A stretch of 64,000 nt of DNA from Nymphaea colorata (Eukaryota > Streptophyta > Magnoliopsida > Nymphaeales > Nymphaeaceae). Where the stretch lies: NCBI RefSeq assembly GCF_008831285.2, contig NC_045149.1:4951500-5015499 (forward strand), given 5' to 3'. Of the stretch, positions 35,795-47,719 are shown one piece after another. The position numbers and the translations under genes are program-made. The notes below the pieces were generated by a model. That model searched no databases and was not told the DNA's origin. It was given only the letters and a program-made list of their open reading frames with translations. How positions within the stretch are numbered: the first letter of the stretch is position 1; each line of letters begins with the position of its first letter.

Positions 35795-38595
35795 AAACCA
35801 TAGGTTAAAAAAAACGATTTCAATAGATGTTGCAAATTGTGATCTCCTCTGGACTAAGAGTTAGATTATGCAAAAAGCCACATGTGCATGGAGAAATGCT
35901 GCTTGATACTTAATAAAGTGTTTGATTGATATCAAGTGTGGAGAATGAAAGATGCAAGAGTATTAAGAGGAACAAACAAACTTTTAAACCTTATTCTAAA
36001 ACTTGATATAAGTTAAAAAAAAGCTTAGTCTGACCACATACGGATACTGATTTTGATTTTGTCAGTGCTAAAACACTCAACAAAGAATCCTGCATGTTTC
36101 AGATTCTTGCATGTGAATTGGCATTAAGCACGGAGTGAGAAAATCACGATGCATTTTTTAGATATACCATTAATCATGCATGTGGATCCAAGAGCTGGGT
36201 TTTGATGCTGAGGCCCAGATCTAAGGAAAATTGTAGAAGATGGGTCCACATATGGTATTGGGATTCGATTATGACTTAGTATCTGAGATCTAAAATGAGA
36301 ATAATAGATCTAGGTCTATAAAAATAGATCATATCTAACACTTGGAAATAAGATCCACATATACAAATAAGACATAGATTTGTGATCTGGACTAGAAGTA
36401 TGATATGGAGATCTGAAAAAAGCATAGACCTGGACCTAGCTTGAGTTGGGTTAGGTGGGTTCAAGCTGTAGGACATGGACTGAACCTGGTTTCAGTTCAG
36501 TTTTGAAAAATTGGGTTTAGACTTAGGTTGGTTGCAAGTTTACTCAACTCGACATCGGTGATGTTTTTGGATAATATAGTTTTAATGAGAAATTGGGGTA
36601 GGCTAAGCCTAGGCTCAAGCCTAGCAAATCCATGAAATGTATATAAAAAGCTAACTTAGGTTCATGTGGCTCCTAAGATAGGCTTTATGAAAAACATGTA
36701 TGATAAAAATGACCAAAATATCCTTATATGTAATTTTGGCTGAAATAGGTCCAAATATGGGGATGGACTTGAACTATGGTTCTAGAATTAAAAAAAAAAC
36801 ATAAACCAACTTATATATGACCTATACCTATGTTTATGCAAAAAAATATGCCAAAAAAAGTTATGACTATTTTGCCCCTATGTATTTTGGAAGCTCCAAA
36901 TGAGTTTTATCGATCGGACTAAACCAACCTATGGAAAGCTCCTAAATAGGCTCTGATTAAAATCTTGCTGAAAAATTCTTTTCAGATTGCTCTAAAAATC
37001 AAAAACAAAGTTTTACCAAGTTGTATGTGGCATGTTTATAAAGGGAAATCAAAAATCCAATTTCACTGGTAGAGCTAGGGTGCTTGGACAATCTACTTGC
37101 TTGTTGTAAGGTCATACTAAAAGATCAAAAATATTTCCTTTAATTTTGCAAAATTGAGCTTCACAGCAATTACAGAGAGTATTGAGTACTAGGAATGAAC
37201 CCCACGACCTTTAGAACTAAATTAACCTCAAACCAGAAAAAATAAAATCAAACCAAACTAAGGAAGTATTATTTTGTATATAATAAACATAATCCCAACT
37301 CAGTCTCAACTTACTCTATCGAGTTGAGCTTAAATTCATCTCAAAACCCTGAAAATAAGAGAGAGAAAAGCACATGAAAATGAATTGAGATCACACCGAA
37401 CTGAATGAACTCAAACTGAACTAATGAATGCTTGATTTATACATGATAAACATGGTTATAACTCACTCTTCCAAGTTGAGATCAAATTCAGCTAAAACCC
37501 CTAAAAGCATGAGAGAGAAAGACCTAGTGGCAATCTGGAAGTTAGCATAGGACTAAAACTCGTTTAGGGCGACTCAAAATAAGAGAAATAGAAGTTTCTC
37601 TCCATTAAGACAAACTTGTTTTGACTTGGTTGAGCTAAAGATCATAGTTTTGAGTTATGTCCTAGTTTGATCCACAAGAAGATAACTCAATTGCTAAAAT
37701 GTTAGCCAATTCTTAAAATTTTGGTAAAGATGCCTGGATGTAAAGGCAAAAAGGTAATTTTTAGCATAGACAACTTAGGTTGTCTAGGTCTAGTGTTCAA
37801 TGTTGGTGTAAAAAGGTGCTTGTTTGGCTCATAAATGGCCCTTTGTTCTTAAAATTTGATCTTCAAAAATTAATTTAGAAATCTCATGGTGAATGTGATA
37901 TGGTAATTTGGATTTGTAAAAATTTTGGGTGTTCATAGATGCCCCTCTTTGCTACTAAGCCGAGAACTATGCTTAATGAAAAGACTGAATACACATCTTG
38001 TAAATGATGAAAATGTTTGAAAAGAAAAATTCATTTTGAAATATATATAAACAATGCCCTAGTGTGAATACTAGTGTGTTGCTTGTGAAAATGCTTGAAA
38101 ATTCTTGTAAAATCCCTGCATTGGAATGCTCGTGTGTCAAAGCATGAAAACCTCACATAAATTGTGAATACTTGTAAAATTCATGTTGTGAAATGCATGT
38201 ACTTGTATGCTTGTTTCTGCTTCAGCGTAAATGCATGGCTTCATTTACTGTAAGGTAGATTCTTTTAGTCAATGTTATGAGATTTGTTTGAGGCGATTAT
38301 TCTTTCATTTCAACATGGTAAGCCCAAAAGAGTCACCCTCTATGTCATAGGGTTTCTTAGTGTAGGATTTGTCATTGTCTTGACTACCTTTGTAATCACA
38401 AGAAGTTTATGCTTTTATCACTAGAGACTTCTTTGACTTGATCACCCTTAACTTTTTGGGCAATCATCATGCTCATTTTGTTCTTGAATTTGGCCATTTT
38501 TTACTCTTTTGTTCTTGTTCTTGTTTTCTTGATATTTTGGGCCAACCCTCATTCATAGGGAAAATATCTCACCACCCCACAAGCTACTATGAGGT
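35795..38595. other. No gene recognised; left flank of the nested cluster
   Basis: AT-rich DNA with GATCTAA/CCTAGG words like those at 28-31 kb. At 38060-38220 a rhythm of TGCTTG...AAAGCATGAAA resembles the tandem array right of the cluster (53817-54163). The last eight bases (38596-38603) are the left target-site copy of the outer hAT. Confidence 0.5.
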
Positions 38596-38603
38596 TCAAT
38601 TAT
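38596..38603. repeat. Target-site duplication of outer hAT, left copy (TCAATTAT)
   Basis: Eight bases, matching TCAATTGT at 53217-53224 in 7 of 8 positions. Confidence 0.75.
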
Positions 38604-38840
38604 AGGGGTGAACACGAGCCGAGTCGAGCCCGAGTTCAATCAGCTCAAGCTTGGCTCGACTAAATAAAACCTCGAGCTCAACTAGGCTCGAGCTCCAGAA
38701 TAGCTCGACTACAGTGGCTGAAACTCAACTTGATAGTCACGTGTTGAGCTTGAGCTCGACTAGATTAAGGCTCCACAAACTCATTTGATACTCATCATTA
38801 CTTGTTGAGCTCGAGCTCGACTTGATTAAGGCTCGACAAA
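38604..38840. repeat. Outer hAT left terminus with GAGCTCGA subterminal repeats
   Basis: Terminal AGGGGTGAACA, then many GAGCTCGA/GGCTCGA words, including two copies of a ~66-bp unit (TTGAGCTYGAGCTCGACT...GATTAAGGCTC) at 38740-38850. Such repeats normally bind transposase. Confidence 0.75.
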
Positions 38841-38850
38841 CTCGTTTGAA

Positions 38851-40748
38851 TTATAAAATTCATAGTCAAAACACCTCAACATAGATAATGGATTCAATAT
38901 TAATCCAGCCAAAGAAGAGCTTATTCCACTAAGAAAGTAACAACATGCATTGTTATCAAAATATATCTTAAGCAACACCTCTCATTCTTTCAATCACAAT
39001 TAATTTGGGCATGAATGACATATCTACATAATTAGCTTGTTCAAAAATATGTAAAAATATGTGAACAAATGTACCAGCAACTGGTCTTACTCATTTCTTT
39101 TCTTTCTGATGCCCAATCAAAAAGGTGTAAAAAAGGAAATCTTAGCTCCAAGCCTTAGAGTTGCAGAGAGAATCATTTTAGTTTTTGAATGGTTACAAGG
39201 AGAATGGGACAGAAAGATGTGGTGGTAAAACTCTTGTATGTGCACGGCAAAGAATTATCCACTTAATTCCTGGTTTATGTTGAAGAGACAATGATCATAC
39301 CTATTCTCATTCAACAATCAACATGAACAACCCATCCTGGCATTTATAAATAACTTAACATTATTAAATTGCAACAACAACTATGTTTTGAGAACCCTCT
39401 CTCCTCTCAAGGAACCAAAACATGAAAATGAACCATCCCTTCCTCTGGCCACAATAACAACAAGCTCCTGAATAACATAGAAAAAAGGCTATGTCACATT
39501 ATTGTCAAATTTAAAAAAGATTTTTTTAAGTGCACAGTGGTCATAAACACTTAAAATAATGGGGAAAAGGCACCAAGAAGCAAAATGCAGCAAGAACATT
39601 CCTTAAGAGGTGAAGAAAAGTTAAGAAACTATATCTCTAGCTCAAATTCACATACTCACTTCGTGTAGAAGATAGTGAGATAATGACTACTGCCCCAACA
39701 AGATTATTCTCAAACATTCCACAACCAACAATACACAAATGCTTTAGAATGTTCTTCCACATTTGCATGCAACCAAAGACAACCTTCCTGATAGACATTG
39801 CATACAAAATTCTTTTATATCCCTTTCCAAGCAAAGAAACAAAGAAGTTTCTCCACATTGATGGCAAAGAATCAAAAGACGGACCCTAATGCCAAATTCT
39901 GTAGTCAAGAAGTTGCATAGAAAGAAAAGGTTCAACATAAAATTGTGAACATTCTTCTCTAGTGAAGTAGTGCCTAGCTCAACCTAAAGTTGGTCCCTCA
40001 TCTGAAAGAAATTCAAACTTAAGACATCAGATAGACTACCAAGTATCAACCATGCCAAATCAGGATCAAGCAAGTTTTCCACATAATTAGAGCTAACACC
40101 ACAGCCAAAAGTTATGTGAAAAACAGTGAAGCAAAAGCGATCTGAAGGTTTTCTAAAAGATCATGCAGTAGAACATAGAATAAAAGAAAACCATCATGCA
40201 GCCCTGACTGCAAAGAAAAAAAAATATTAGAAACAAAAAATAGGATATTTGCCTAAATGGTGAAGCATCTTCTAGTAGGAGCGGGGGGAGGAGGAGAAGC
40301 AATGGAAGCAAGACAGTGGAGCTATAGTAATTATCTTAGATGAAACTGCACATTGGGAAAGAAGAATAAACTTAGGCCATGACAAGCAAAATTTGTCTTT
40401 TAAGAGGAAGCACATGATAATGATTTTGTATCTAGAATCATATAAAATAAAAATCAGCAAAATTAAGATTTTACCAAGTTCAACAATATATGTTTATCTC
40501 TAATCTAAATTACTATCAATAATTCATGCATAGATGTTTCTTGAGAATCTGAACTAATACCAATAATTTGTCATTGGGCAAAATTTTAATATGGCATTTT
40601 AAGAGAAAATTAAATATGCTTCAACATCGAGCAAATGATAGAAAGATTAGGATACACAACATAAGAAGTAAAGAAAAAAAATCATGTAAATAAGAAAAGA
40701 AAGCAAAAAACTTAAGTGATTATTCATTAACAAACAGACTGTAACAGT
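38851..40748. other. Interior of outer hAT, no identified gene
   Basis: Short - strand open stretches occur (for example a frame at 39637-39867 with GCGMFENNLVGAVVIISLSS, and one around 39990-40110 with VENLLDPDLAWLILGSLSDV) that look more protein-like than background. Splice borders are not clear and I recognise no family. They may be further captured exons. Confidence 0.35.
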
Positions 40749-40951
40749 TCATGAAATGGCATCCAAAGTTTTGGAAACAGAGTAAATATCACCCAGTGGA
40801 AACTTAGCAAGGATGCTATCTGCATAAATAATATAAAATGAGGTTAAACTAAAATTTGGTTTTTGATAATGAATGAATCCACACCTATCCCGGTAAGTAG
40901 AAAAAATCTCGAAAGGACTCCCAATATTTCAATATCCTCAATATCTTCTCC
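40749..40951 (-). pseudogene. Two exons of an unidentified host gene inside outer hAT
   Basis: On the - strand, exon p (40885-40951, acceptor TTTCAG, donor ATAG|GTGTGG) reads GEDIEDIEILGVLSRFFLL and ends in phase 1. Exon q (from 40819, acceptor TTATGCAG) continues in phase as DSILAKFPLGDIYSVSKTLD and stops at TGA 40749-40751. The exact phase match over a 65-nt intron argues for real exons. I do not recognise the protein. With no transposase motif and no other exons, a captured gene fragment is the likeliest explanation. Confidence 0.5.
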
Positions 40952-41164
40952 CTGAAACAAAAAAGATATCAATGGCAACAGAACATAAAAGATACAATTT
41001 CATTATTTTTAGAAACTTGAACAAAAATGTGGAGATATGATCCCATGCAAATTAGCAGCATTCTATCTCCCAACATGACATACGATCTAAATAAAATGAC
41101 ACAAACGTAAATCATTGTGAAAATATTTATAAGTTCGAACGCAAAACATTAGAATGAAGAAGAT

Positions 41165-41169
41165 TGAGT
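41165..41169. repeat. Target-site copy of copia element, left (TGAGT)
   Basis: Matches TGAGG at 52099-52103 in 4 of 5 bases. Confidence 0.6.
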
Positions 41170-41549
41170 TGATAAAATTCAAGCATAGAAAATATAAGTC
41201 ACTCACGTTTTTAACGTGGTTCGGAGTATTGTTCTCCTACATCCACATCGATCCTCTCTCACCTTATCTCACTAGGTGAGGTTCCATTATTATATATAGG
41301 AAATGTTACATCAAGCCAATCTTGGAAAGAGATTTTTCCTTTGGTTTACAAATTGATTGATTCATGCGTTGGGATTTAATTCCCTTTGCAGGTTTGACAA
41401 TTTTTCTTTTCTTGTTGTTGTAATCAAGGGATCGTTGATTTCCATTCTCCTTAACTTACTTTCCTTTTTCATGAGCACGATTTTGTCTATGTGATGTGTT
41501 TCCAAAATCAGCTCCAGATTGGGCGTTCGTTTGATCTGATATGCTAACA
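41170..41549 (-). repeat. Copia 3' LTR (380 bp)
   Basis: On the - strand from TGTTAGCATATCAGATC to GAATTTTATCA. Pairs with 51719-52098 at about 93% identity by hand count. Confidence 0.95.
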
Positions 41550-41564
41550 TTCTTCCTCAAACTC
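41550..41564 (-). other. Copia polypurine tract
   Basis: GAGTTTGAGGAAGAA on the - strand directly before the 3' LTR; the second-strand primer position of LTR elements. Confidence 0.8.
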
Positions 41565-41762
41565 AGTGGTCCTCAACGAACGTTGAGTTTGAAGCATCCT
41601 CGAATGAAGACATATGTGGTAGAGCTTTGGTGAGAGGATCCATCAATTGATGAGAGGCAGGAATGTGTCTTATAGAGAATTGTCTATGGGCAACAAGATC
41701 TTGAACACAGTGTACATCCAGTTCAATATGTTTACGTTTTTGATGAAGGATTGGATTCGCCA

Positions 41763-41902
41763 TCATGTAGTGGTACTAATGTTGTCGCACCAAAGAATTG
41801 GTGGTTCTGAAAGAGAGATGCCCATATCTTGTAACAAGTATTTAAGCCAAAGGACCTCCACAGTAGTGTTGGTGACTGGCCGGTACTCAGCTTCAGTGGA
41901 GG
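41763..41902 (-). pseudogene. Copia RNase H, C-terminal part (beyond the hAT insertion)
   Basis: Continues the domain after the inner hAT with [20 protein letters not shown] and later [10 protein letters not shown]. The eight bases at 41895-41902 are the hAT target copy, which encodes part of the conserved SST-EAEY motif. The two halves are 5.5 kb apart and no longer joined. Confidence 0.9.
41895..41902. repeat. Target-site duplication of inner hAT, left copy (AGTGGAGG)
   Basis: Identical to 47379-47386. Confidence 0.95.
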
Positions 41903-42392
41903 CAGGCCTGAGCATCAGGCCAGGCCGGCCCAACCCGGCCCGATTATTCAATGTCATTAACAGCCGCTTTTGGATCGGATCGGCCCGCTACCCGGCCCAA
42001 TTATAACCATGCTGGGTGCCAAGCCTGCCCAACCATGTCCACGACCCGACCTGGCCCACTGTCGGGCCTGGTCGGGTCGGGTCGGGTCAGTTTTGTTCGG
42101 TTTTTAAAACTAAGTGCTTACATTATCGTATTTATTTAATATTCTTAATCAATGAGTCAGTCGTCTAACAGCATAGAACAATAGCCAGCTTATGAGCATG
42201 GCCTCGATGCCTAGTCAGTTTTATTGTATCAACCTGGCCACCTTCTCATTTGAGCATGCCTCACCTATTAGAAACAAGTAAAACATTTACTTTCCTATTT
42301 CAACCGAACCGAGGAGACAAACACAAAGGAACTGTAACTGACACCTTATACTGTTATAACTTATAAACAAGTAACGTAATCAAGATAGAAAC

Positions 42393-42643
42393 CTGTCCAT
42401 CTGCCGCACATGTTACAATACTAAGATCATCTGTAAACGACATAATTTCAGCTTGGAAGACATTGTTAGAATGAACAGAATGGAAAGACAACTTGACATG
42501 CTGAGCATCCCAATCCCAGAGCACAACTGATCTATCATCCAAACCCGAAACCAGGATCCTCCAGTTGCATTGAAGCCGATAGTGTTTACACAACATCTGT
42601 TTTTCTCAAGTTTGACATGAACATCAAGTCTCCACACAAGATC
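42393..42643 (-). pseudogene. Captured exon of a DCAF8-like WD40 gene
   Basis: On the - strand, acceptor TTTTTCTAG and donor GGACAG|GTTTCT bound a 251-nt exon. It reads DLVWRLDVHVKLEKN, CCVNTIGFNATG, then in a frame shifted by one base near 42558 LVSGLDDRSVVLWDWD, VKLSFHSVHSNNVFQAE and SIVTCAADGQV. This is the first WD repeat region of plant DCAF8/WDTC1-type proteins, substrate receptors of CUL4-DDB1 ubiquitin ligases (family knowledge). The exon lies within the inner hAT's target duplications together with flanking intron-like DNA, on the transposase strand. One base lost makes it non-functional. Confidence 0.85.
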
Positions 42644-43431
42644 CTAGAAAAATATGCCACACCCACATTTGAGAGCAATAAAAAATCTAACGTACAATAG
42701 GAGATGTCAACTTATGCATGACTACCACTGCAGTTTTCTCATACATAAATGTTAAACATAGAGAATGACTGCAACTAAATCTACAATCAGAACTCAAAGA
42801 AGAATGACAACGTTAGTAGGGAGTTCATGGTTGCAGCTCCTTACAACAGCAACCACAAAATCACTTGACAAAGGTTTTGTTGGAACAAGAACTGGCTTCC
42901 AAAACTGGAAAATGCCAAAGCAACATCTAGATAGCAAAGGCTAAACTATTGCAACATGCATATACACAGTTCAACGTTAAGATATTATCCAAGCATGTGG
43001 CCATGATAATGTAGCAACGGCTTCCATTTTACTTGTTAGGCTTTCATGGTCACCATCATAAGCAAAACTGACCAATGACAAGTTCCACCTAGCTACCTGC
43101 ACATGTAAATCAAGGTAAACATCTTCAAAGTCCATCAGCAACCTTGAAATGTCCATCTGCGATTTAACATAAAAAAGAAATGTTGATAAAAATTAATAGG
43201 TGCTTATCTGCATAGAATACTAAACATTAATTAAAAAAAATACCATGACAATCATGCATTGGATTAACTTTCCTCATTAGAATGGTGCTCTACATCATGA
43301 GAACGGTAACATATAATTTAAGCACACTATTATGTTAATATGTAAAATAAATTTGATTGAACTATGAACAACTTACATTTCACCTAAGTTGTTTGCATCA
43401 CAAATCCAACTCTATGTGCAGATTAATGATT
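42644..43431. other. Inner hAT, between captured exon and transposase
   Basis: No clear exon. Probably intron of the captured gene plus the 3' untranslated part of the transposase gene. Confidence 0.45.
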
Positions 43432-45340
43432 CTAAATTTTAAGAGTAGTTGAGCATCGATAATCATTAAGAATTCTTCCTGCTATACTGAATGCAGATTC
43501 TGAAGCAATTGTAGATACAGGAATGGATAATACATCTCGAGTCATTTTTGCTACAATTTTATATTTACTTTCATTTGTCTTCCACCAAGATAATATGTTG
43601 AAGTTTGCAGTATATGCAATTTCTTCCATTGGATCAATCAAATATTTGTCTAGATCTGTTTGAGCCACTACAGGAGATATAGAGCTGAAGTATGCTTTGA
43701 ACCCACATCTAGCCATACTTCTATACTCTTCTATTGCAATCATGATACTAGTGGATGCATTGTCCATTTGCATATTACTTGTGTCACTATCATCATACAT
43801 TTTTTTGTATTCAACATACAATTCATGAAGGATGCTCTCTACAACTTCATATTTTACCATTACATCCGGTTAATCCAAATCATCGAGCAAATACTTCAAG
43901 TACGACAACTTGAACCGAAGATCCAAAACAACTGTAATTGCAAAGAGAATATTGTAGCTCTTGAAGTATTTGTCAAATTTCCCTTGCATTTTGCAAATCA
44001 ATGCCCTTATATGTTCCTTTGATGTTCCACGATGCCTACGCAAATGATGGTAAATTGATCAAACTTCTTCAAAAACAAGATTAGATGTTACATGCTTATA
44101 GGTTGAGAATAGATTTGTTGCATTAAAGAATACCTTTAAAAACTGACATAAATCAGATGCATGAGACCACTCATCCTCTGAAGGCAAACAAACATAATTA
44201 GGATCACATGATGCCATATGTTGAAAGACATCTTTGAATAACAATGCATCTCTCAACATTATAAATTTAGAATTCCATCGAGTAGGAACATCATAGTTTA
44301 AACTTTTTTTCTCATCCAAACCCATTGCCTTTACACATTGCTTGAAATCATGTAGTCATTTTCGTGATCTCTTACATATTTGACATTGTCACGAATTTTT
44401 GAAATTGTATCAACCATATCATTCATACCATCTTGAACCATGAGACTTATAATATGTGCACCACAACAAACATGAAAGTATTTCCCTCTCAATGGAAATG
44501 AAATATTGTTTTTTCTTTCTAAGGTCCTTCTTAGTAAACTTATTCCACTATCATGTGTTGAACAGTTATCAACAGTAATAGAAAACAACTTCAATTGAAT
44601 TTCTCACTTAGTAGTAATGCACTATGATAAAATGTCACTTATACAAATTGCATTATGTGGTGGAGGCACATGTATAAACTTAAGTATGTGAGAGTGCAAT
44701 TCCCAATCTGTATCAATATATTGGGCTGTCAAGCAAAAGTATCATAATGCCCGTTATAAGGACCACATATCAAATGTCAATGAAACATGCTGATGTGGTT
44801 ATTTAAAACTCCTTGATATCTCATTTTTTCAGTCTTGAACATTGACTGAATCTTGTTGGTAAGTGTTTTTCTAGAAAATGGAACAAACCTTGAATTGCAA
44901 GCCTTTAGAAGATCATTGTGATATTTATATTCTGCAAAATTGAAAGGAAGTATGTGCATTATTGTACACTTAGCCATACATTTTCTTATAGCCTCCATAT
45001 CAAATTTATATAGACATAAAGAAGTGGCACCAGATTCACTAACTCCAATTGACAACGTTTGTTGTTTTCCATAAGCAATTTGTCTTTTGGGACATGTATC
45101 TCTATGTCATCTTAAGTGGCTTGTACCATTAGAGCTATGTCCACCTAATCGTTCTCCACAATGTTTGCATTTTGCAAACTTGTTTCCCTTATATTGTACT
45201 AATGTAAAGTCATTCCATACAATTGAAGTTCTTTTCCTTTTGGATTCAACTTCCTTTTCAGTAGATGAAAATGATTCATTTTCTTCCATATCTATCAATG
45301 CCGTCGAATAATATTCTTCATTTCCAATGCTAGAAGACAT
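43432..45340 (-). pseudogene. Inner hAT transposase (BED finger, RNase H-like, hAT dimerisation), broken
   Basis: From the 5' side: BED zinc finger with TSIVWNDF, CKHC and SHLR (45340-45107) ended by TGA at 45107-45109; same frame to 44777 with KCTIMHILPFNFAEYKYH; remnants of the catalytic-domain opening with several stops (44775-44600); SITVDNCSTHD and CCGAHIISLMVQDG in a second frame (44594-44331); VPTRWNSKFIMLRDAL in a third (44325-44059); the C-terminal dimerisation motif ASESAFSIAGRILNDYR at 43860-43432. Domain order and motifs are those of plant RICESLEEPER/Ac-like hAT transposases. At least three stops and two frameshifts. Confidence 0.93.
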
Positions 45341-46555
45341 AACTTACTATTTTATGGAATCCAAACGACCTTAACACATGATCAGAAACCAGTTTTAGAA
45401 CCGTGATTAATTAAGATGCCAGCGCCACTGTTTATAGAAATCTCACACTAAAATGCATGTAAAACAGAGACAACATAATAGCATGATAAGATATGACAAA
45501 ATACTATGAAGTATAAACAATGATTAATTAAGATGCCAATGCAGCTGTATATAAAAATCTCACACTAAAATGCAAGTAAAATAGAAGTTATAAAACAACA
45601 TAATAGCATGACAAGACATGACAAAATACTATCAAGTATAAACTTATAACTTGTGAGAAGTTATAAAACAACATAATAGCATGAAAAAAACCACACCCTT
45701 ATATACCAGACTTTGGTGATTCATATAAGATAATTAGGAAATTAAATTGCCAATACATGAGCTAAGTTGCTTTTTCGACCATTCCAAATACCTATCAAAT
45801 GAGACAAAAGATTTTATTGAAGGAAACACATTTCTTCATTTGTCTCTCTCACTCCTCCTTTCAAAGATATTTCGGGCACCTGAATAACAATTTAGCTATG
45901 TTTACAATTTAATCTCAACCATCTAACATCATTGGAATTAGCTGCTCAGCCCATCAAGTATGGTTTATGTGGGCCCAGTAGCTACTTGTTTTTCCTCTTT
46001 TTTTCTATCTCTCTCTCAATATATATATATATATATACAACTTCATTACTGAGACTTGTTAAACAATAATGTTCATTACATCCCTTAGAACAAAAAAAAA
46101 AAGCAAAAAGAAGCTACACGGCAGTGGAAAGGCCACCAATCAATTTGGGAGACAGAAACTAATGAAATGCATAAAGGCTTTCCAGAATTTTGGCATAAAT
46201 CACATGTTTCTCAATCAGAGCCACGATGTACTTGACAGTTGATACATGATGACCTCAAACCAGCAGCAACTTCAATCAACAATTGGCTTTTCAATGGTAA
46301 CCCATACTTTATAAGTTGACACATGGCACAAAACATTCTAAAACAGACATAAAGAAATAAATAAAAGGCCATCAGAGGGAGTCTGTTGACCCCTTCTTCG
46401 TTATTTTCATGTTAAATTTGGGCATATGGAAGTTTTACTTAATGAGTTAGGCTGATTTTCATTAAACATTCCAGTAAAATGGCCTTGTATAGGTTCTTTT
46501 CCTTGTTTTTTGTTTCACCAACCATCATATTAGAGAATGATAGGAGTAAACTCAG

Positions 46556-47100
46556 ACATGAGTCGATAGAGAAGAAAACATAGATAGAACGAGAGAAAGA
46601 AAGAGTAACCTCAGAGATGTGCGGTGCCTTCAAGCGGTGACAGATGCTGGTGGCCTCTGGGACGTTCGGGCAATTGTTCGGTAAGGAGAAAACAACAAGA
46701 CAAGAAATTGAGGGTGAGAGTCAGCGAGAGGACAGAAAGAAATGAGAGAGGTAGAGAGGGAGATTTGACATGTCACTGATGCTGCGAGTGGTCATCAGTA
46801 GAAAGGGTTTGGGACTTTGGGTTACAGTTGCTGCCGATGAGTCGATAGAGAAGAAAACGTAGAAATAGAGAGAAAGAAAGAGTAACCTCAGAGATGCACG
46901 GTGCCTTCAAGCAGCGACAGATGCTGGTGGCCTCTGGGACTTTTGGGCTGCAGTTGTTCGACAAGGAGAAAATGGCAGCATGAGAAATCGAGGGTGAGAA
47001 TTAACGAGAGGACAGAAAGAAATAAGAGAGGTAGAGAAGGAGATTTAACCTGTCACCGACACTACGAGTGGTCATCGGCAGTCCAGGTGGCCGGCAGATG
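46556..47100. repeat. Tandem duplication, unit about 279 bp, in inner hAT
   Basis: Copy 1 starts near 46556 and copy 2 near 46837. Both contain AGTCGATAGAGAAGAAAAC, AACCTCAGAGATG, CTTCAAGC, GATGCTGGTGGCCTCTGGGA and, further on, ACGAGTGGTCATC/GCGAGTGGTCATC. It lies in the presumed 5' untranslated region of the transposase. Confidence 0.85.
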
Positions 47101-47378
47101 TTGAGCAGGGCAATGAGTTGAACAGAGGAACAAAGGTGAGAGAGTGTGAGAGAATCCACCATTACGAACCTACAAAACGAAACCAACAAAAAAAGGCGGA
47201 AACCCTAGTCCCTAACATTCGTCAGGCTTCTCGAACCCCCGACTAACGAAGTGTGACGCTCAGGCCTAACCTGATTATTACTGGGTCGGGCCAAGCCCGG
47301 TAATCATCGGCTCGTTAATACTTATTTCAAGGCCCATGCTGGGTACTTGGCGGCAGCCTAGCCAGATGCCCAGGCCTA

Positions 47379-47386
47379 AGTGGAGG
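47379..47386. repeat. Target-site duplication of inner hAT, right copy (AGTGGAGG)
   Basis: Identical to 41895-41902. On the copia coding strand it is CCTCCACT, within the conserved serine-rich motif of RNase H. Confidence 0.95.
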
Positions 47387-47636
47387 ATCGGGTGACAGTG
47401 GGTTGTTTCTTTGAACTCCAAAAGATCGAATTCCGGCCAAGGAAGATAGCATAGGCCCTAGTGGATTTGCTGTCGTCTGGACATCCAGCCCAGTCTGCAT
47501 CAAAGTAAGCATGTAGGTGAGTTGACGAGTTTTTGTTGAGGAGAAGGCCATGATGGATGGTGGCTTTAACATAGCGTAATATGTGTTTTACAGTATTCAA
47601 GTTTTCAGTCGTAGGAGTGTGCATGAATTGACACAC
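47379..47636 (-). pseudogene. Copia RNase H, N-terminal part
   Basis: Contains LRYVKATIHHGLLL, YFDADWAGCPDD with the first catalytic Asp present, and WSSKKQPTVTRSS, where the hAT cuts in. The upstream join to reverse transcriptase is in another frame. Confidence 0.9.
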
Positions 47637-47719
47637 TTTATTGACTACCTAGGATAGATCAAGCCTAGTGATGGTGAGATATTGAAGGGCCCCAACAGTT
47701 TGGTGATAAAAAGTGGCAT

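Larger units (their letters stand above)
41903..47378 (-). mobile_element. Inner hAT transposon (5.48 kb) inserted into copia RNase H
   Basis: Ends are inverted: left CAGGCCTGAGCATCAGGCC, right (on the - strand) TAGGCCTGGGCATCTGGCT, and both lead into GGCCCG-rich subterminal DNA. A perfect 8-bp target duplication flanks it. The - strand carries a broken BED-finger hAT transposase (45340 to 43432). Downstream of that, still inside the element, lies an exon of a DCAF8-like gene. Upstream of it is a 279-bp tandem duplication. Termini differ from those of the outer hAT and the hAT at 59681, so this is a separate subfamily. Confidence 0.93.

Noticed and set aside
35014-35808. Overlapping open frames of 109-142 codons on both strands in the GC-rich island
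   Set aside because: Open on both strands as expected from low stop-codon density in GC-rich DNA; Pro/Arg/Ser-biased with no motif.
40749-43860. DCAF8 exon as part of a normal host gene at this locus
   Set aside because: It lies between perfect hAT target duplications that themselves split a copia coding domain, so it cannot be the ancestral locus.
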